From: Streptomyces profundus
Lineage (GTDB): Bacteria; Actinomycetota; Actinomycetes; Streptomycetales; Streptomycetaceae
DNA length: 64,000 bases
Assembly (NCBI RefSeq): GCF_020740535.1
Contig: NZ_CP082362.1
Coordinates: 1,240,001 to 1,304,000, forward strand
Direction: 5' to 3'
Positions 19,196-27,642 of this stretch are shown here, in pieces. Within the stretch, counting starts at the first letter, position 1, and each line of letters opens with the position of its first letter. The position numbers and the translations under genes were made by a program. Below the pieces are notes generated by a model. The model was given only the letters and a program-made list of their open reading frames with translations. It searched no databases and was not told the origin of the DNA.

Positions 19196-19230
19196 GCAGG
19201 CCAGACCTACCCAAGCCGCCAGAAGAGTGA

Positions 19231-19261
19231 AACGGCCGGCGCGCGACGCGCGCCGGCCGTT
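19231..19261. terminator. Terminator hairpin between nadA and pspAA
   Basis: A 31-nt near-perfect palindrome with 15-nt arms (19231-19245 and 19247-19261), the real loop being a few bases. It lies between convergent genes and can act both ways. Confidence 0.8.
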
Positions 19262-19267
19262 CTCGGC

Positions 19268-19546
19268 TCAGTCCGGGATCAGCCCGTCCTCCGTCAGCAT
19301 GGCCCGCACCTCGTCGATGGTGGCCTCCGGCGCCGGCAGAATCAGCTCGGAGGGCTCAAGGGAGTCCTCCGGCAGCGGCGCACCCAACGTCCTGACGGCC
19401 TCCAACAAGGCGGTCAGCGTGCGACGAAAGCCAGCCTCGTCGCCCGACTCCACCTCGGCGAGCAGCTCGTCGTCCAGTCCGTTGAGCGTGGGGAAGTGGC
19501 TGTCGTCCAGCTTCACCTGCCCCTCCCCCATGATCCGCACGATCAC
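19268..19546 (-). CDS. pspAA: PspA-associated protein PspAA
   Basis: A 92-residue protein opening MIVRIMGEGQVKLDD, the signature of the PspAA family found beside pspA in actinobacteria. It starts at GTG 19546 with GGGAGAA upstream. It follows pspA by 70 bp on the same strand and is probably co-transcribed. Role in the envelope-stress response is inferred from linkage. Confidence 0.88.
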   Translation of the reverse strand: MIVRIMGEGQVKLDDSHFPTLNGLDDELLAEVESGDEAGFRRTLTALLEAVRTLGAPLPEDSLEPSELILPAPEATIDEVRAMLTEDGLIPD

Positions 19547-19616
19547 GATGTTCTCCCGGCTCTTTCGGTGATTCCGACCATCCCGCGATCCCCGTCGTCC
19601 GCAGTGACCCCCGTGA

Positions 19617-20411
19617 TCACTGCTTGTCGAACTTCGGGCTCTCCTGCTGCTGCTCCTGCTGCGGCGTCGCCGCTCCGCCCTCGATGGCCTGCCGGTCCGA
19701 CGAGGAACCGCCGGCCAGCTCGGCCTTCATCCGCTCCAGCTCGAACTCGACGTCCGCGTTGCCGGAGATGCGGTCCAGCTCGGCGGACAGATCGTCCTTG
19801 GTGGTGCCGGTCTGGTCGTCCAGCGCGCCGGACGCCAGCAGCTCGTCGATGGCGCCGGAGCGGGCCTGGAGCTGGGCCGTCTTGTCCTCGGCCCGCTGGA
19901 TGGCCATCCCGACGTCGCCCATCTCCTCGGAGATGCCGGAGAACGCCTCGCCGATCCGCGTCTGCGCCTGGGCCGCCGTGTAGGTGGCCTTGATGGTCTC
20001 CTTGCGGGTGCGGAAGGCGTCGACCTTGGCCTGGAGCCGCTGGGCGGCCAGGGTGAGCTTGTTCTCCTCCGTCTGAAGCGTCTCGTGCTGCTGCTGGAGA
20101 TCGCTGATCTGCTGCGTCAGCGCGGACCGCCGGGTGAGGGCCTCGCGGGCCAGATCCTCCCGGCCGAGCGCCAGCGCCTTCTTGCCCTGGTCCTCAAGCC
20201 GCCCCGACTGGGTGTTCAGCTGGTTGAGCTGAAGTTCGAGCCGCTTGCGGGAGGTGGCGACGTCGGCGACGCCTCGCCGCACCTTCTGCAACAGCTCCAA
20301 CTGCTTCTGGTACGAGTAGTCGAGCGTCTCGCGCGGGTCCTCGGCCCGGTCCAGGGCCTTGTTAGCTTTCGCGCGGAAGATCATCCCCATCCGCTTCATG
20401 ACACCGCTCAT
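19617..20411 (-). CDS. pspA: Phage shock protein A (PspA/IM30 family)
   Basis: A 264-residue, almost entirely helical coiled-coil protein beginning MSGVMKRMGMIFRAKANKALDRAEDP, typical of PspA/IM30. Members bind damaged inner membrane and form ESCRT-III-like assemblies. The C-terminus is a low-complexity Gln/Glu tail (about 240-264). First gene of pspA-pspAA. ATG 20411. Confidence 0.95.
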   Translation of the reverse strand: MSGVMKRMGMIFRAKANKALDRAEDPRETLDYSYQKQLELLQKVRRGVADVATSRKRLELQLNQLNTQSGRLEDQGKKALALGREDLAREALTRRSALTQQISDLQQQHETLQTEENKLTLAAQRLQAKVDAFRTRKETIKATYTAAQAQTRIGEAFSGISEEMGDVGMAIQRAEDKTAQLQARSGAIDELLASGALDDQTGTTKDDLSAELDRISGNADVEFELERMKAELAGGSSSDRQAIEGGAATPQQEQQQESPKFDKQ

Positions 20412-20666
20412 GGGCTTCGCGCGCCCCCTTCATGCCGGGCTCGAACCAATGGCCATTTCCTGCTGATCCCCTACTACCCTACGGGGCCGGTATCCATTAG
20501 CGCACCGCTCGGCCGGGAATGACTCCTCCCCAAGGACGATCACTGTCCACGGCTCTCCCGCCCTGGGAGTAGGCGGGACGCCATGCGGCGCCCCACCGGG
20601 GACGTTGCAGGATCGTTCCCCGGGGCCCCGGCCGAGACGCGCCGAACAGACCGTAGGCTGGTGAAC

Positions 20667-21263
20667 GTGTTCCGAAGTCGTGCCAAAGAAGACGCCAAGA
20701 CGGAGTCGCGGAGCGAGCCCGAGGCTCCGTCGGGCCGTGACCCACAGGCGCCCAAGGGTCGTCCCACGCCCAAGCGCAGCGAGGCCGAGGCCCTGCGCAA
20801 GGCTGTCGCCAAGCCGGCGACCAGCCGCAAGGAGGCCGCCCAGCGCACCAAGAAGCTGCGCCGCGAGGCACTGGACAAGCAGCGCCAGGCGCTGCTGACC
20901 GGCGAGGAGCGGCACCTCCCGGTGCGCGACCGGGGCCCGGTCCGCCGCTACGCGCGGGACTATGTGGACGGCAAGTGGCACATCGCCGAGTACTTCCTGC
21001 CCATCGCCGTGCTGATCCTGGTGATGAGCATGGTGCCGTCCATCGCGGCCAAGAACATCGCCCTGCTGCTGTGGATGGGCGTCATCCTGGGCATCGTCTT
21101 CGACTCGATCCTGCTCACCAGGAAGTTGAAGCGGCAGCTGACGGAGCGCTTCCCCGACGAGAGCCTGCGCGGCGCCAAGGCCTACGCCCTGATGCGCACC
21201 CTGCAGATGCGGCGGATGCGGCTGCCCAGGGCCCAGGTCAAGCGCGGCGAGCCGCCGCGCTGA
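20667..21263 (+). CDS. DUF3043 membrane protein
   Basis: A 198-residue protein with a highly charged N-terminal half (Lys/Arg/Glu-rich, 1-100) and two membrane helices (about 113-130 and 135-153), then a basic C-terminus with LMRTLQMRRMRLP. I recognise it as the conserved actinobacterial DUF3043 family, function unknown. GTG 20667 (VFRSRAKE) matches homologue starts; GTG 20661 is the alternative. Divergent from pspA. Confidence 0.88.
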   Translation: MFRSRAKEDAKTESRSEPEAPSGRDPQAPKGRPTPKRSEAEALRKAVAKPATSRKEAAQRTKKLRREALDKQRQALLTGEERHLPVRDRGPVRRYARDYVDGKWHIAEYFLPIAVLILVMSMVPSIAAKNIALLLWMGVILGIVFDSILLTRKLKRQLTERFPDESLRGAKAYALMRTLQMRRMRLPRAQVKRGEPPR

Positions 21264-21300
21264 CGCGGGCCGCGGGCGGAGGACAGTGGCCCCGAACGGC

Positions 21301-21358
21301 CTAGGGCACGTCGTTTGGATCTTCGCGGGCTCGCGAAGATCCAAACGACGCACCCTAG
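21301..21358. terminator. Long two-part hairpin after the DUF3043 gene
   Basis: Arms 21309-21327 and 21332-21350 are perfect 19-bp complements with loop GGCT. An outer CTAGGG/CCCTAG pair (21301-21306 and 21353-21358) extends it beyond a 2-nt mismatch. Position fits a terminator, but length, symmetry and a shared 19-mer elsewhere in the window also fit a small mobile-repeat remnant. Confidence 0.7.
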
Positions 21359-21394
21359 CTGCCCTCCGCCGCCGGCGGCGGGGCAGCGGCCACA

Positions 21395-22438
21395 ATGCCC
21401 GTTATGGCCACCCCGCACCCGTTTCGTCCCACCGTTGTCCTTCTCTGCGCACTGATCGCCGGCTGCACCGGCGACGCCGCCGGCTCGGGCCCCGAGCAGC
21501 GGGTGGAGGCGCCCGAGCCCACCGTGACCGGGGAGCTGGAGCGCACCTACCAGGACGTGGTCAACGAGGTGCTGCCGTCCGTCGTGCAGATCACCACCTC
21601 GGACCAGCAGGGCTCGGGGGTGCTCTACGACGACGCGGGCCATATCGTCACCAACGCGCATGTGGTCGGCCGCGAGGACGCGTTCCAGGTCACCCTGGCG
21701 ACCGGTCGACAGCCCCTGGACGCGGTGCTGGTGAGTTCCTACCCGGAGCAGGACCTCGCGGTGATCGAGCTGTCCGACCCGCCGGACAGGCTGCGTCCCG
21801 CCACCTTCGGCGACTCGTCCAAGGTGGCGGTCGGCCAGATCGTGCTGGCGATGGGCAACCCGCTGGGGCTGGCCTCAAGCGTCACCCAGGGCATCGTCTC
21901 CGCGGTCGGCCGCGCGGTCAGCGAGGGCGAGGGCGAGGCGACGCTGGGCAACATGGTGCAGACCTCGGCCGCGATCAACCCGGGGAACAGCGGCGGCGCG
22001 CTGGTCAACCTCTCGGGGCAGGTGGTGGGCATCCCCACGCTCGCCGCCCGCGACCCGGGGATGGGCGGCGGGCAGGCGCCCGGCATCGGCTTCGCGATCC
22101 CGGCCTCCACGGTGACCTTTCTGGCGGACCAGATGATCGAGCACGGCCGGGTGGTGGACTCGGGCCGGGCCGCGCTGGGGATCTCGGTGCGCACCGTGCT
22201 GGGCGACGGCTTCCAGCCGGCCGGGGCCGCCGTCGTGGAGGTCACCGAGGGCGGCCCAGCCGACCGCGCGGGGCTGCGGGCCGGCGATGTGCTGGTGGAG
22301 TTGGCGGGCGAGGAGGTGACCGATGTGGTCTCGCTGGCCGAGGCGCTGGCCACGCAGCGCCCCGGGCGCGACGTGGAGGTGCGGTATCTGCGCAACGACG
22401 AGCGGCGGGGCGCCGAGGTCACGCTGGGCGAGGCGTGA
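21395..22438 (+). CDS. HtrA-like trypsin/PDZ serine protease lipoprotein
   Basis: A 347-residue protease. The signal peptide ends in a lipobox (LIAGC), so it is probably anchored outside the membrane. The trypsin-like triad is complete: His in TNAHVVG, Asp in YPEQDLAVIEL and Ser in NPGNSGGAL. One PDZ domain follows (about 255-340, with GPADRAGLRAGDVLVEL). It is likely to act in envelope protein quality control. There is no clear ribosome site; ATG 21404 is an alternative start. Confidence 0.92.
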   Translation: MPVMATPHPFRPTVVLLCALIAGCTGDAAGSGPEQRVEAPEPTVTGELERTYQDVVNEVLPSVVQITTSDQQGSGVLYDDAGHIVTNAHVVGREDAFQVTLATGRQPLDAVLVSSYPEQDLAVIELSDPPDRLRPATFGDSSKVAVGQIVLAMGNPLGLASSVTQGIVSAVGRAVSEGEGEATLGNMVQTSAAINPGNSGGALVNLSGQVVGIPTLAARDPGMGGGQAPGIGFAIPASTVTFLADQMIEHGRVVDSGRAALGISVRTVLGDGFQPAGAAVVEVTEGGPADRAGLRAGDVLVELAGEEVTDVVSLAEALATQRPGRDVEVRYLRNDERRGAEVTLGEA

Positions 22439-22487
22439 CCTCCCCGGGCGGCCCCGCCGCCGAGTCGGTGGATCGGTCGCCGACCGG

Positions 22488-22700
22488 TCAGTCGTCGGCG
22501 GCGCCGTGCAGGCTCATCGGCCCGTACACCTTGCTGCCGTCCTCCAGCAGGGTCACCTGGTCGATGCCCCCGTCGATCAGTTCCGGCCAGATCTCGCCGA
22601 TCCAGGACTCCGCGTCGCCCTGGGTGCCGAAGTCCCCCGGATCCTGCGGCGGTTCGGTCGTCGAGCCGTCCGCCCTCTCGAAGCGCCACTCCCAGGCCAT
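22488..22700 (-). CDS. Small conserved hypothetical protein
   Basis: A 70-residue acidic protein starting MAWEWRFERADGS and containing TQGDAESWIGEIWPEL and YGPMSLH. I recognise this pattern as a widely conserved small Streptomyces protein of unknown function. ATG 22700 is preceded by GGAGG, which decides the start against the longer frame. It is convergent with the HtrA-like protease gene. Confidence 0.88.
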   Translation of the reverse strand: MAWEWRFERADGSTTEPPQDPGDFGTQGDAESWIGEIWPELIDGGIDQVTLLEDGSKVYGPMSLHGAADD

Positions 22701-22936
22701 GCGAAGCCTCCACTCACCGCCGTGACTGCCTTGCTCGCAGACTAAATCACGCCTCGCGCCAGGACGCACCACCGCGCGCGATGCGAACAGGCGCACCCCG
22801 CGTGCTTCCGCACCACCCCGACCACGCGGGCGAACGAGGCCGCCCCCCGGCGCGAACTCCTCGTGCGCGCCGGGCAGATGGTCGCACGCCCCGTGCGGGC
22901 GCCGGACGCGGCGGGCACGGCGGTAGTCTCGTGCGC

Positions 22937-24046
22937 ATGAGTGAGGGTGGTCTGCGACTCGACGACTTCGGCGAACTGATCGAACGTCCCAGCTCACGCC
23001 TGCGCCGCCTGGCGGAGCGGCACCGGGCCACGTTGACGGTGCCGCCCAAGGCGCTCGGCCGGCTGGACGAGGTCGGCGCCTGGCTGGCCGCGGCCCAGGG
23101 CCAGGTGCCGGTGCGGCCGATCGAGCAGCCCAGGGCGCTGCTGTTCGCCGGCGATCACGGCGTCGCCGAGCTCGGCGTGTCAGGGCGGCGGCCCGGCGGG
23201 ACGGCCGACCTGGTGCGGGCGGTCCTGGACGGCGTCAGCCCGGCGGCCGTGTTGGCCCGTCAGGCGGGCGTGCCGCTGCGGGTGGTCGACATGTCCGTCG
23301 ACTGCCCAGAGGACGCGTTCCCCACCGAGGTCACGCGGCACCGGGTGCGGCGCGGCTCGGGGCGTCTCGACATCGAGGACACGCTCACCGAGGAGGAGAC
23401 GGAGGCCGCGTTCCGCGCCGGGATGGCCATCGCGGACGAGGAGGCGGACTCGGGCACCGATCTGCTGGTCCTCGGCGATCTCTCGGTCGGTGGCACCACG
23501 GCGGCCGGCGCGCTGATCGCCGCTCTCTGCGGCACGGACGCCTCGGTGGTCACCGGGCGCGGCGCGGTGCGGATCGACGATCTGACCTGGATGCGCAAGT
23601 GCGCCGCGATCAGGGACGGGCTGCGGCGCGCCCGCCCCGTGCTGGGGGACCAGCTCCGGCTGCTCGGCGCGCTGGGCGGGGCCGATCTGACGGCGATGAC
23701 GGGCTTCCTGTTGCAGTGCGCGGTGCGCCGCACCCCGGTCGTCCTGGACGGCGTGGTGTCGGTGGCCTGCGCGCTGGTCGGCCAGCGGGTGGCGTTCCGC
23801 GCGCCCGACTGGTGGCTGGCCGGGCAGGTGAGCGGCGAGCCGGCGCAGGCCAAGGCGTTGGACCGGATGACCCTGGTGCCGCTGCTCGACCACGGCGTGA
23901 CGGCCGGCGAGGGCAGCGGCGCGCTGCTGGCGTTCCCCCTGGTCCGCGCGGCTGCCGCGCTGGCGGCGGAGCTGCCGGTGCGCGAGGAGCCGGCCGACGA
24001 GCCGGAGGGCGAGCCGGAGACGGTCGCCGGCGGTGCGGCCGGCTGA
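22937..24046 (+). CDS. cobT: Nicotinate-nucleotide-dimethylbenzimidazole phosphoribosyltransferase
   Basis: A 369-residue enzyme that activates the lower ligand base of cobalamin. CobT blocks are visible: LLFAGDHGVAELGVS, VLGDLSVGGTTAAGALIAALCG and the catalytic region AGEGSGALLAFPLVRAA with its conserved Glu. The acidic C-terminal tail (about 350-369) is dispensable-looking. ATG 22937 is chosen as the first credible codon; upstream open frame is not coding. It belongs with cobS, one gene further on. Confidence 0.94.
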   Translation: MSEGGLRLDDFGELIERPSSRLRRLAERHRATLTVPPKALGRLDEVGAWLAAAQGQVPVRPIEQPRALLFAGDHGVAELGVSGRRPGGTADLVRAVLDGVSPAAVLARQAGVPLRVVDMSVDCPEDAFPTEVTRHRVRRGSGRLDIEDTLTEEETEAAFRAGMAIADEEADSGTDLLVLGDLSVGGTTAAGALIAALCGTDASVVTGRGAVRIDDLTWMRKCAAIRDGLRRARPVLGDQLRLLGALGGADLTAMTGFLLQCAVRRTPVVLDGVVSVACALVGQRVAFRAPDWWLAGQVSGEPAQAKALDRMTLVPLLDHGVTAGEGSGALLAFPLVRAAAALAAELPVREEPADEPEGEPETVAGGAAG

Positions 24047-24073
24047 CGTTCCGTCAGCCGGTCGGGCCGCGTC

Positions 24074-24826
24074 TCACGTTCCCTCCCGTTCGCCGGTGGG
24101 GGTGCCGCCCACCAGGTCCTGGAGGCGGCGGGTGGGGCCGGCCCAGCGGGCGTCGTGCCGCCGCGCGCGCCGCTCCGCGCGGCGTACGGTGCGCGGGCGG
24201 CGGCGGTAGAGCCGTTTCGCCCAGGGCGAGTCGGGCCTGGCCAGGCGCAGCGCGCCGACGATCGAGATCACCGGCACCAGCACGCCGAACACGGCCAGTT
24301 TGGGCTTGCCCTTGACGAGGCAGACCAGCGCGCAGACGAAGTGCAGCAGCAGCGTGCCGATCAGGTTGCCCCGGTCGTCCCTGTCGTCCGGCGAGAGGCC
24401 GTCGACGCCCAGCGGCAGGAAGCCGACCAGCAGCATCCCGCCCAGGGCGGTGGTCAGCAGCACGACCTCGACGCTCTGCCGGCCGCGTTCGGACCAGTAC
24501 ACGTCCTGCATGTAGAGGAGCAGCGCGAACTCGTCCAGTACGAGCCCAGCGCCGATGCCGAAGACCGCGGCCAGCAGGAAGGCCGCCCAGCCGCGCCCGC
24601 CGGTGGCCACCCCGCCGAAGCCGCCCACCAGCATCAGCACCACCCCGGGCACCACATGGTGCACATGGTGGCCGCCGGCCGAGATGTCGTGGAACGGGCC
24701 CTTGCCCGCCCGGATCAGCCTGGTCACGCAGCGGGTGATCAGAAAGGTCAGCACGAAGGCCAACAGGGCGAGCAGCAGCGGCAGCTTGCCCGGTTCCACG
24801 ATGTTGCGATACCACCAGTCGCCCAT
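24074..24826 (-). CDS. Integral membrane protein
   Basis: A 250-residue protein with about seven hydrophobic segments and a basic Arg-rich C-terminal tail (about 212-240). A conserved-looking HHVHHVVPG motif (about residues 53-61), DEFALLLYMQDVYW and GHHVHH histidines lie at membrane edges. I do not recognise an enzymatic family. It is inserted between cobT and cobS on the opposite strand, as I recall from other streptomycetes, so a cobalamin link is possible but unproven. Confidence 0.85.
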   Translation of the reverse strand: MGDWWYRNIVEPGKLPLLLALLAFVLTFLITRCVTRLIRAGKGPFHDISAGGHHVHHVVPGVVLMLVGGFGGVATGGRGWAAFLLAAVFGIGAGLVLDEFALLLYMQDVYWSERGRQSVEVVLLTTALGGMLLVGFLPLGVDGLSPDDRDDRGNLIGTLLLHFVCALVCLVKGKPKLAVFGVLVPVISIVGALRLARPDSPWAKRLYRRRPRTVRRAERRARRHDARWAGPTRRLQDLVGGTPTGEREGT

Positions 24827-24861
24827 GACCGATCAGCGTTCCGGCGCTACGCTGCGGACTG

Positions 24862-25719
24862 ATGAACGCCACGCCGCCGCTACCTCCCCTGCCGCCGCCA
24901 GGACCACCGCCGACCACCGGGATGGCGGCACCCCGCGAGGGGCTGCGCTTCGCCTTCGGCACCATGACGGCGCTGCCGGTCGGCGCCCCGCTCCGCGAGC
25001 GGGCGGTGGCCGCGCTGGGGATGCGGCTGGCGCCGCTGGTCGGTCTCGCCCTGGGCCTGGCGGCCGGCGGGCTGTGCTGGGTGCTGCTGGTCCTCAAGGC
25101 CGGCTGGCTGCTCACGGCCGTGCTGACTCTCGCCGTGTTGGCGCTGCTGACCCGGGGTGTCGCGCTCGAAGGGCTGGCCGGGGTCGCCGACGCGCTCGCC
25201 GGCGATCGGCCGGCGGACGAGGCGCGGCGGATCGCGCGCGGCCCCGGCGTGGGCCGGCTCGGGGTGCTGGCGCTGCTGTTCGCCGTGCTGACCCAGATCG
25301 CCGCCGTGCACGAACTGGCGGGCGAGGGCCGGGACTACGCGGCGATGTCGGTCGTCGTCGCCGTGTTCACCTCGCGCACCGCGGTGGCCTGGGCCTGTCG
25401 CGAGCTGCCGCCGGCGGGGTCGGGCGGGCCGGCGGAGCTGGGTGCGCTGGTGGCCCGTTCCGTGTCGACGGGGGCGGCGGTGCTGCTGGCCGCGCTGGCG
25501 GTCGTCGTCGCCGGCGCGGCCGGCGCGTGGACGGCGGGGGAGCCGGGCGCGGGCGCGGTGGTCGGGGCGAGCGCGGTGGTGTTGGGGCTGACCGCCGCCG
25601 AGTTGGTGCTCTGGCAGGCGCGCGGCCGGCTGGGTGGGCTGACCGGCGAGGTGTTGGGCGCGGTGAGCGAGACGGCGACGGCCGTGGTCCTGGTCACCCT
25701 CGTGGTGGGCGCGACCTGA
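24862..25719 (+). CDS. cobS: Adenosylcobinamide-GDP ribazoletransferase
   Basis: A 285-residue membrane enzyme that joins adenosylcobinamide-GDP with alpha-ribazole (product of the CobT route) to complete cobalamin. CobS signature FAFGTMTALPVG and the acidic VALEGLAGVADALAGD region are present, with six or so membrane helices. The start carries an unusual proline-rich leader (PPLPPLPPPGPPPTTG). Divergent from the preceding membrane-protein gene by only 35 bp. Confidence 0.94.
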   Translation: MNATPPLPPLPPPGPPPTTGMAAPREGLRFAFGTMTALPVGAPLRERAVAALGMRLAPLVGLALGLAAGGLCWVLLVLKAGWLLTAVLTLAVLALLTRGVALEGLAGVADALAGDRPADEARRIARGPGVGRLGVLALLFAVLTQIAAVHELAGEGRDYAAMSVVVAVFTSRTAVAWACRELPPAGSGGPAELGALVARSVSTGAAVLLAALAVVVAGAAGAWTAGEPGAGAVVGASAVVLGLTAAELVLWQARGRLGGLTGEVLGAVSETATAVVLVTLVVGAT

Positions 25720-25861
25720 TCCCCTGGCCCCCGGCGGGCGCGGCGTAGTCTTCTGTGCCGGATGGCCGGGCGCCGGCCCCCTTTTGGGGTCCTTCCAGCC
25801 GTTCTCCGGTCACACCGACCCCACCAGCACACCACGTACACGAGGACGGAACCCCATCACC

Positions 25862-27385
25862 GTGACTGCACTGACGCTCAGCAACCTCTCCGCGGCGACC
25901 GTCCCGGCGGACGCCGTCGTCATCGGCGTCGCCAAGGGCGAGTCGGGGCCCGTGTTGGCCGCCGGCTCGGCGCCGGCCGCCGCCGTGGACGCCGCCGCCG
26001 GCGGGACGCTGGCAGCGACCCTGAAGACCCTCGGCGCGAAGGGCGGTGCGAACGAGGTCACCAAGGTCGCCTCGCCCGAAGGCGTGGCCGCCCCGCTGGT
26101 GCTCGCCGTCGGCCTGGGCGCCGTCCCCGACGAGGGGGGCGCGTTCGACCCCGAGACGTTGCGCCGCGCGGCGGGCGCCGCGGCCAGGGCGCTGGCCGGC
26201 ACCACGCACGCGGCGTTCGCGCTGCCGGTGGCGGACGTCGCCGCGGTGGCGGCGGTCTCCGAGGGCGCGCTGCTGGGCGCGTACGCGTTCACGGCGTTCC
26301 GCGGCCGGGAGTTCGACGGCGCCGACAGCGCGCCGCTGAGCCAGGTGACCGTGCTGGACGAGGGCGCGGCCGACGACGCCCACACCACGGCAGCGCAGCG
26401 GGCGTTGGTGCTGGCCGAGGAGGTGGGCAGGGCGCGCGACCTGATCAACACCCCGCCCAACGCGCTGAATCCCACGGTCTTCGCCGACGCGGTGGTGGCG
26501 GCGGCGCCGGGCTTCGGCGTGGAGGTCGAGGTGTGGGACGAGGAGGCGCTGGCCGAGGGCGGCTTCGGCGGGCTGCTGGGCGTGGGCCAGGGCTCGGGGA
26601 ACCCGCCCCGGCTGGTGCGGATCGCCTACCGCGCCCCCGGGGCCACCAGGACGCTGGCGCTGGTCGGCAAGGGCATCACCTATGACTCGGGCGGCATCTC
26701 GCTGAAGCCGGCCGGCCACAACGAGACGATGAAGTGCGACATGAGCGGCGCCGCCGCCGTGTACGCGGCGGTGCTGGCGGCGGCCCGGCTGGGGCTCGCG
26801 GTCCATGTGACCGGCTGGCTGGCGCTGGCGGAGAACATGCCGTCGGGCACGGCGGCCCGTCCTGGCGACGTGCTCACCATGTACGGCGGGAAGACGGTCG
26901 AGGTGCTGAACACCGACGCCGAGGGCCGGCTGGTGCTGGGCGACGCGTTGGTGAAGGCGTGCGAGGAGAGCCCCGACGCGCTGGTCGACGTGGCCACGTT
27001 GACGGGCGCGATGGTGGTGGCGCTCGGCGAGCGCACCATGGGGGTGCTGGGCACGGACGAGTTCCGCGACCTGGTGCACGAGACGGCGACCGAGGTCGGC
27101 GAGGCGTCCTGGCCGATGCCGATGCCGGCCGAGCTCGCCGATGGCCTGAAGTCGCCGGTCGCCGACCTCCAGAACGTCGCAGGCCGGATGGGCGGCGGGC
27201 TGTTCGCCGGCCACTTCCTGCGGGAGTTCGTCACGGACGACGTGCGCTGGGCACACCTCGACATCGCGGGCCCGGCGTTCAACGACGGTTCCCCGCACGG
27301 CTACACGCCCAAGGGCGGCACGGGCGTGGCGATCCGCACCCTGTTGCGGCTCGCTGAGCGCGCCGAGGACGGTGACCTGGGCTGA
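25862..27385 (+). CDS. pepA: Leucyl aminopeptidase (M17 family)
   Basis: A 507-residue cytosolic di-metal aminopeptidase that removes N-terminal residues. Metal/catalytic signatures GKGITYDSGGISLKPAG and NTDAEGRLVLGDAL are intact. The N-terminal domain is divergent, as is usual. GTG 25862 gives VTALTLSNLSAATVP, like other Streptomyces PepA; the upstream frame is not coding. It precedes lpdA by 257 bp, probably with a separate promoter. Confidence 0.96.
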   Translation: MTALTLSNLSAATVPADAVVIGVAKGESGPVLAAGSAPAAAVDAAAGGTLAATLKTLGAKGGANEVTKVASPEGVAAPLVLAVGLGAVPDEGGAFDPETLRRAAGAAARALAGTTHAAFALPVADVAAVAAVSEGALLGAYAFTAFRGREFDGADSAPLSQVTVLDEGAADDAHTTAAQRALVLAEEVGRARDLINTPPNALNPTVFADAVVAAAPGFGVEVEVWDEEALAEGGFGGLLGVGQGSGNPPRLVRIAYRAPGATRTLALVGKGITYDSGGISLKPAGHNETMKCDMSGAAAVYAAVLAAARLGLAVHVTGWLALAENMPSGTAARPGDVLTMYGGKTVEVLNTDAEGRLVLGDALVKACEESPDALVDVATLTGAMVVALGERTMGVLGTDEFRDLVHETATEVGEASWPMPMPAELADGLKSPVADLQNVAGRMGGGLFAGHFLREFVTDDVRWAHLDIAGPAFNDGSPHGYTPKGGTGVAIRTLLRLAERAEDGDLG

Positions 27386-27642
27386 CGTGCCCACCGGCCC
27401 GGAGCGGGCCGGGACGGGACGCGGGCTGGAGCGGCCGTCACGACGGGCGCCAGGTGTGGCGGTCGTCACCAGCCCGCCGTCCCACCACCGTCCGGCAGGT
27501 GCGAAGATGGTGTTCCGGCAGGACAGGGCCAGGCTCAACCACCCAGGCGAGCCACAACAAGCCGCACTACCCGCGGCCCACAGACGACACCGACCGGTCG
27601 GCGCGGACCGGCAGGTGTACCCCATCCATGGAGGAACGTGAC

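Noticed and set aside
20430..21395. Minus-strand frame opposite the DUF3043 gene
   Set aside because: The plus-strand frame has a recognisable family with membrane helices; the opposite frame is compositional.
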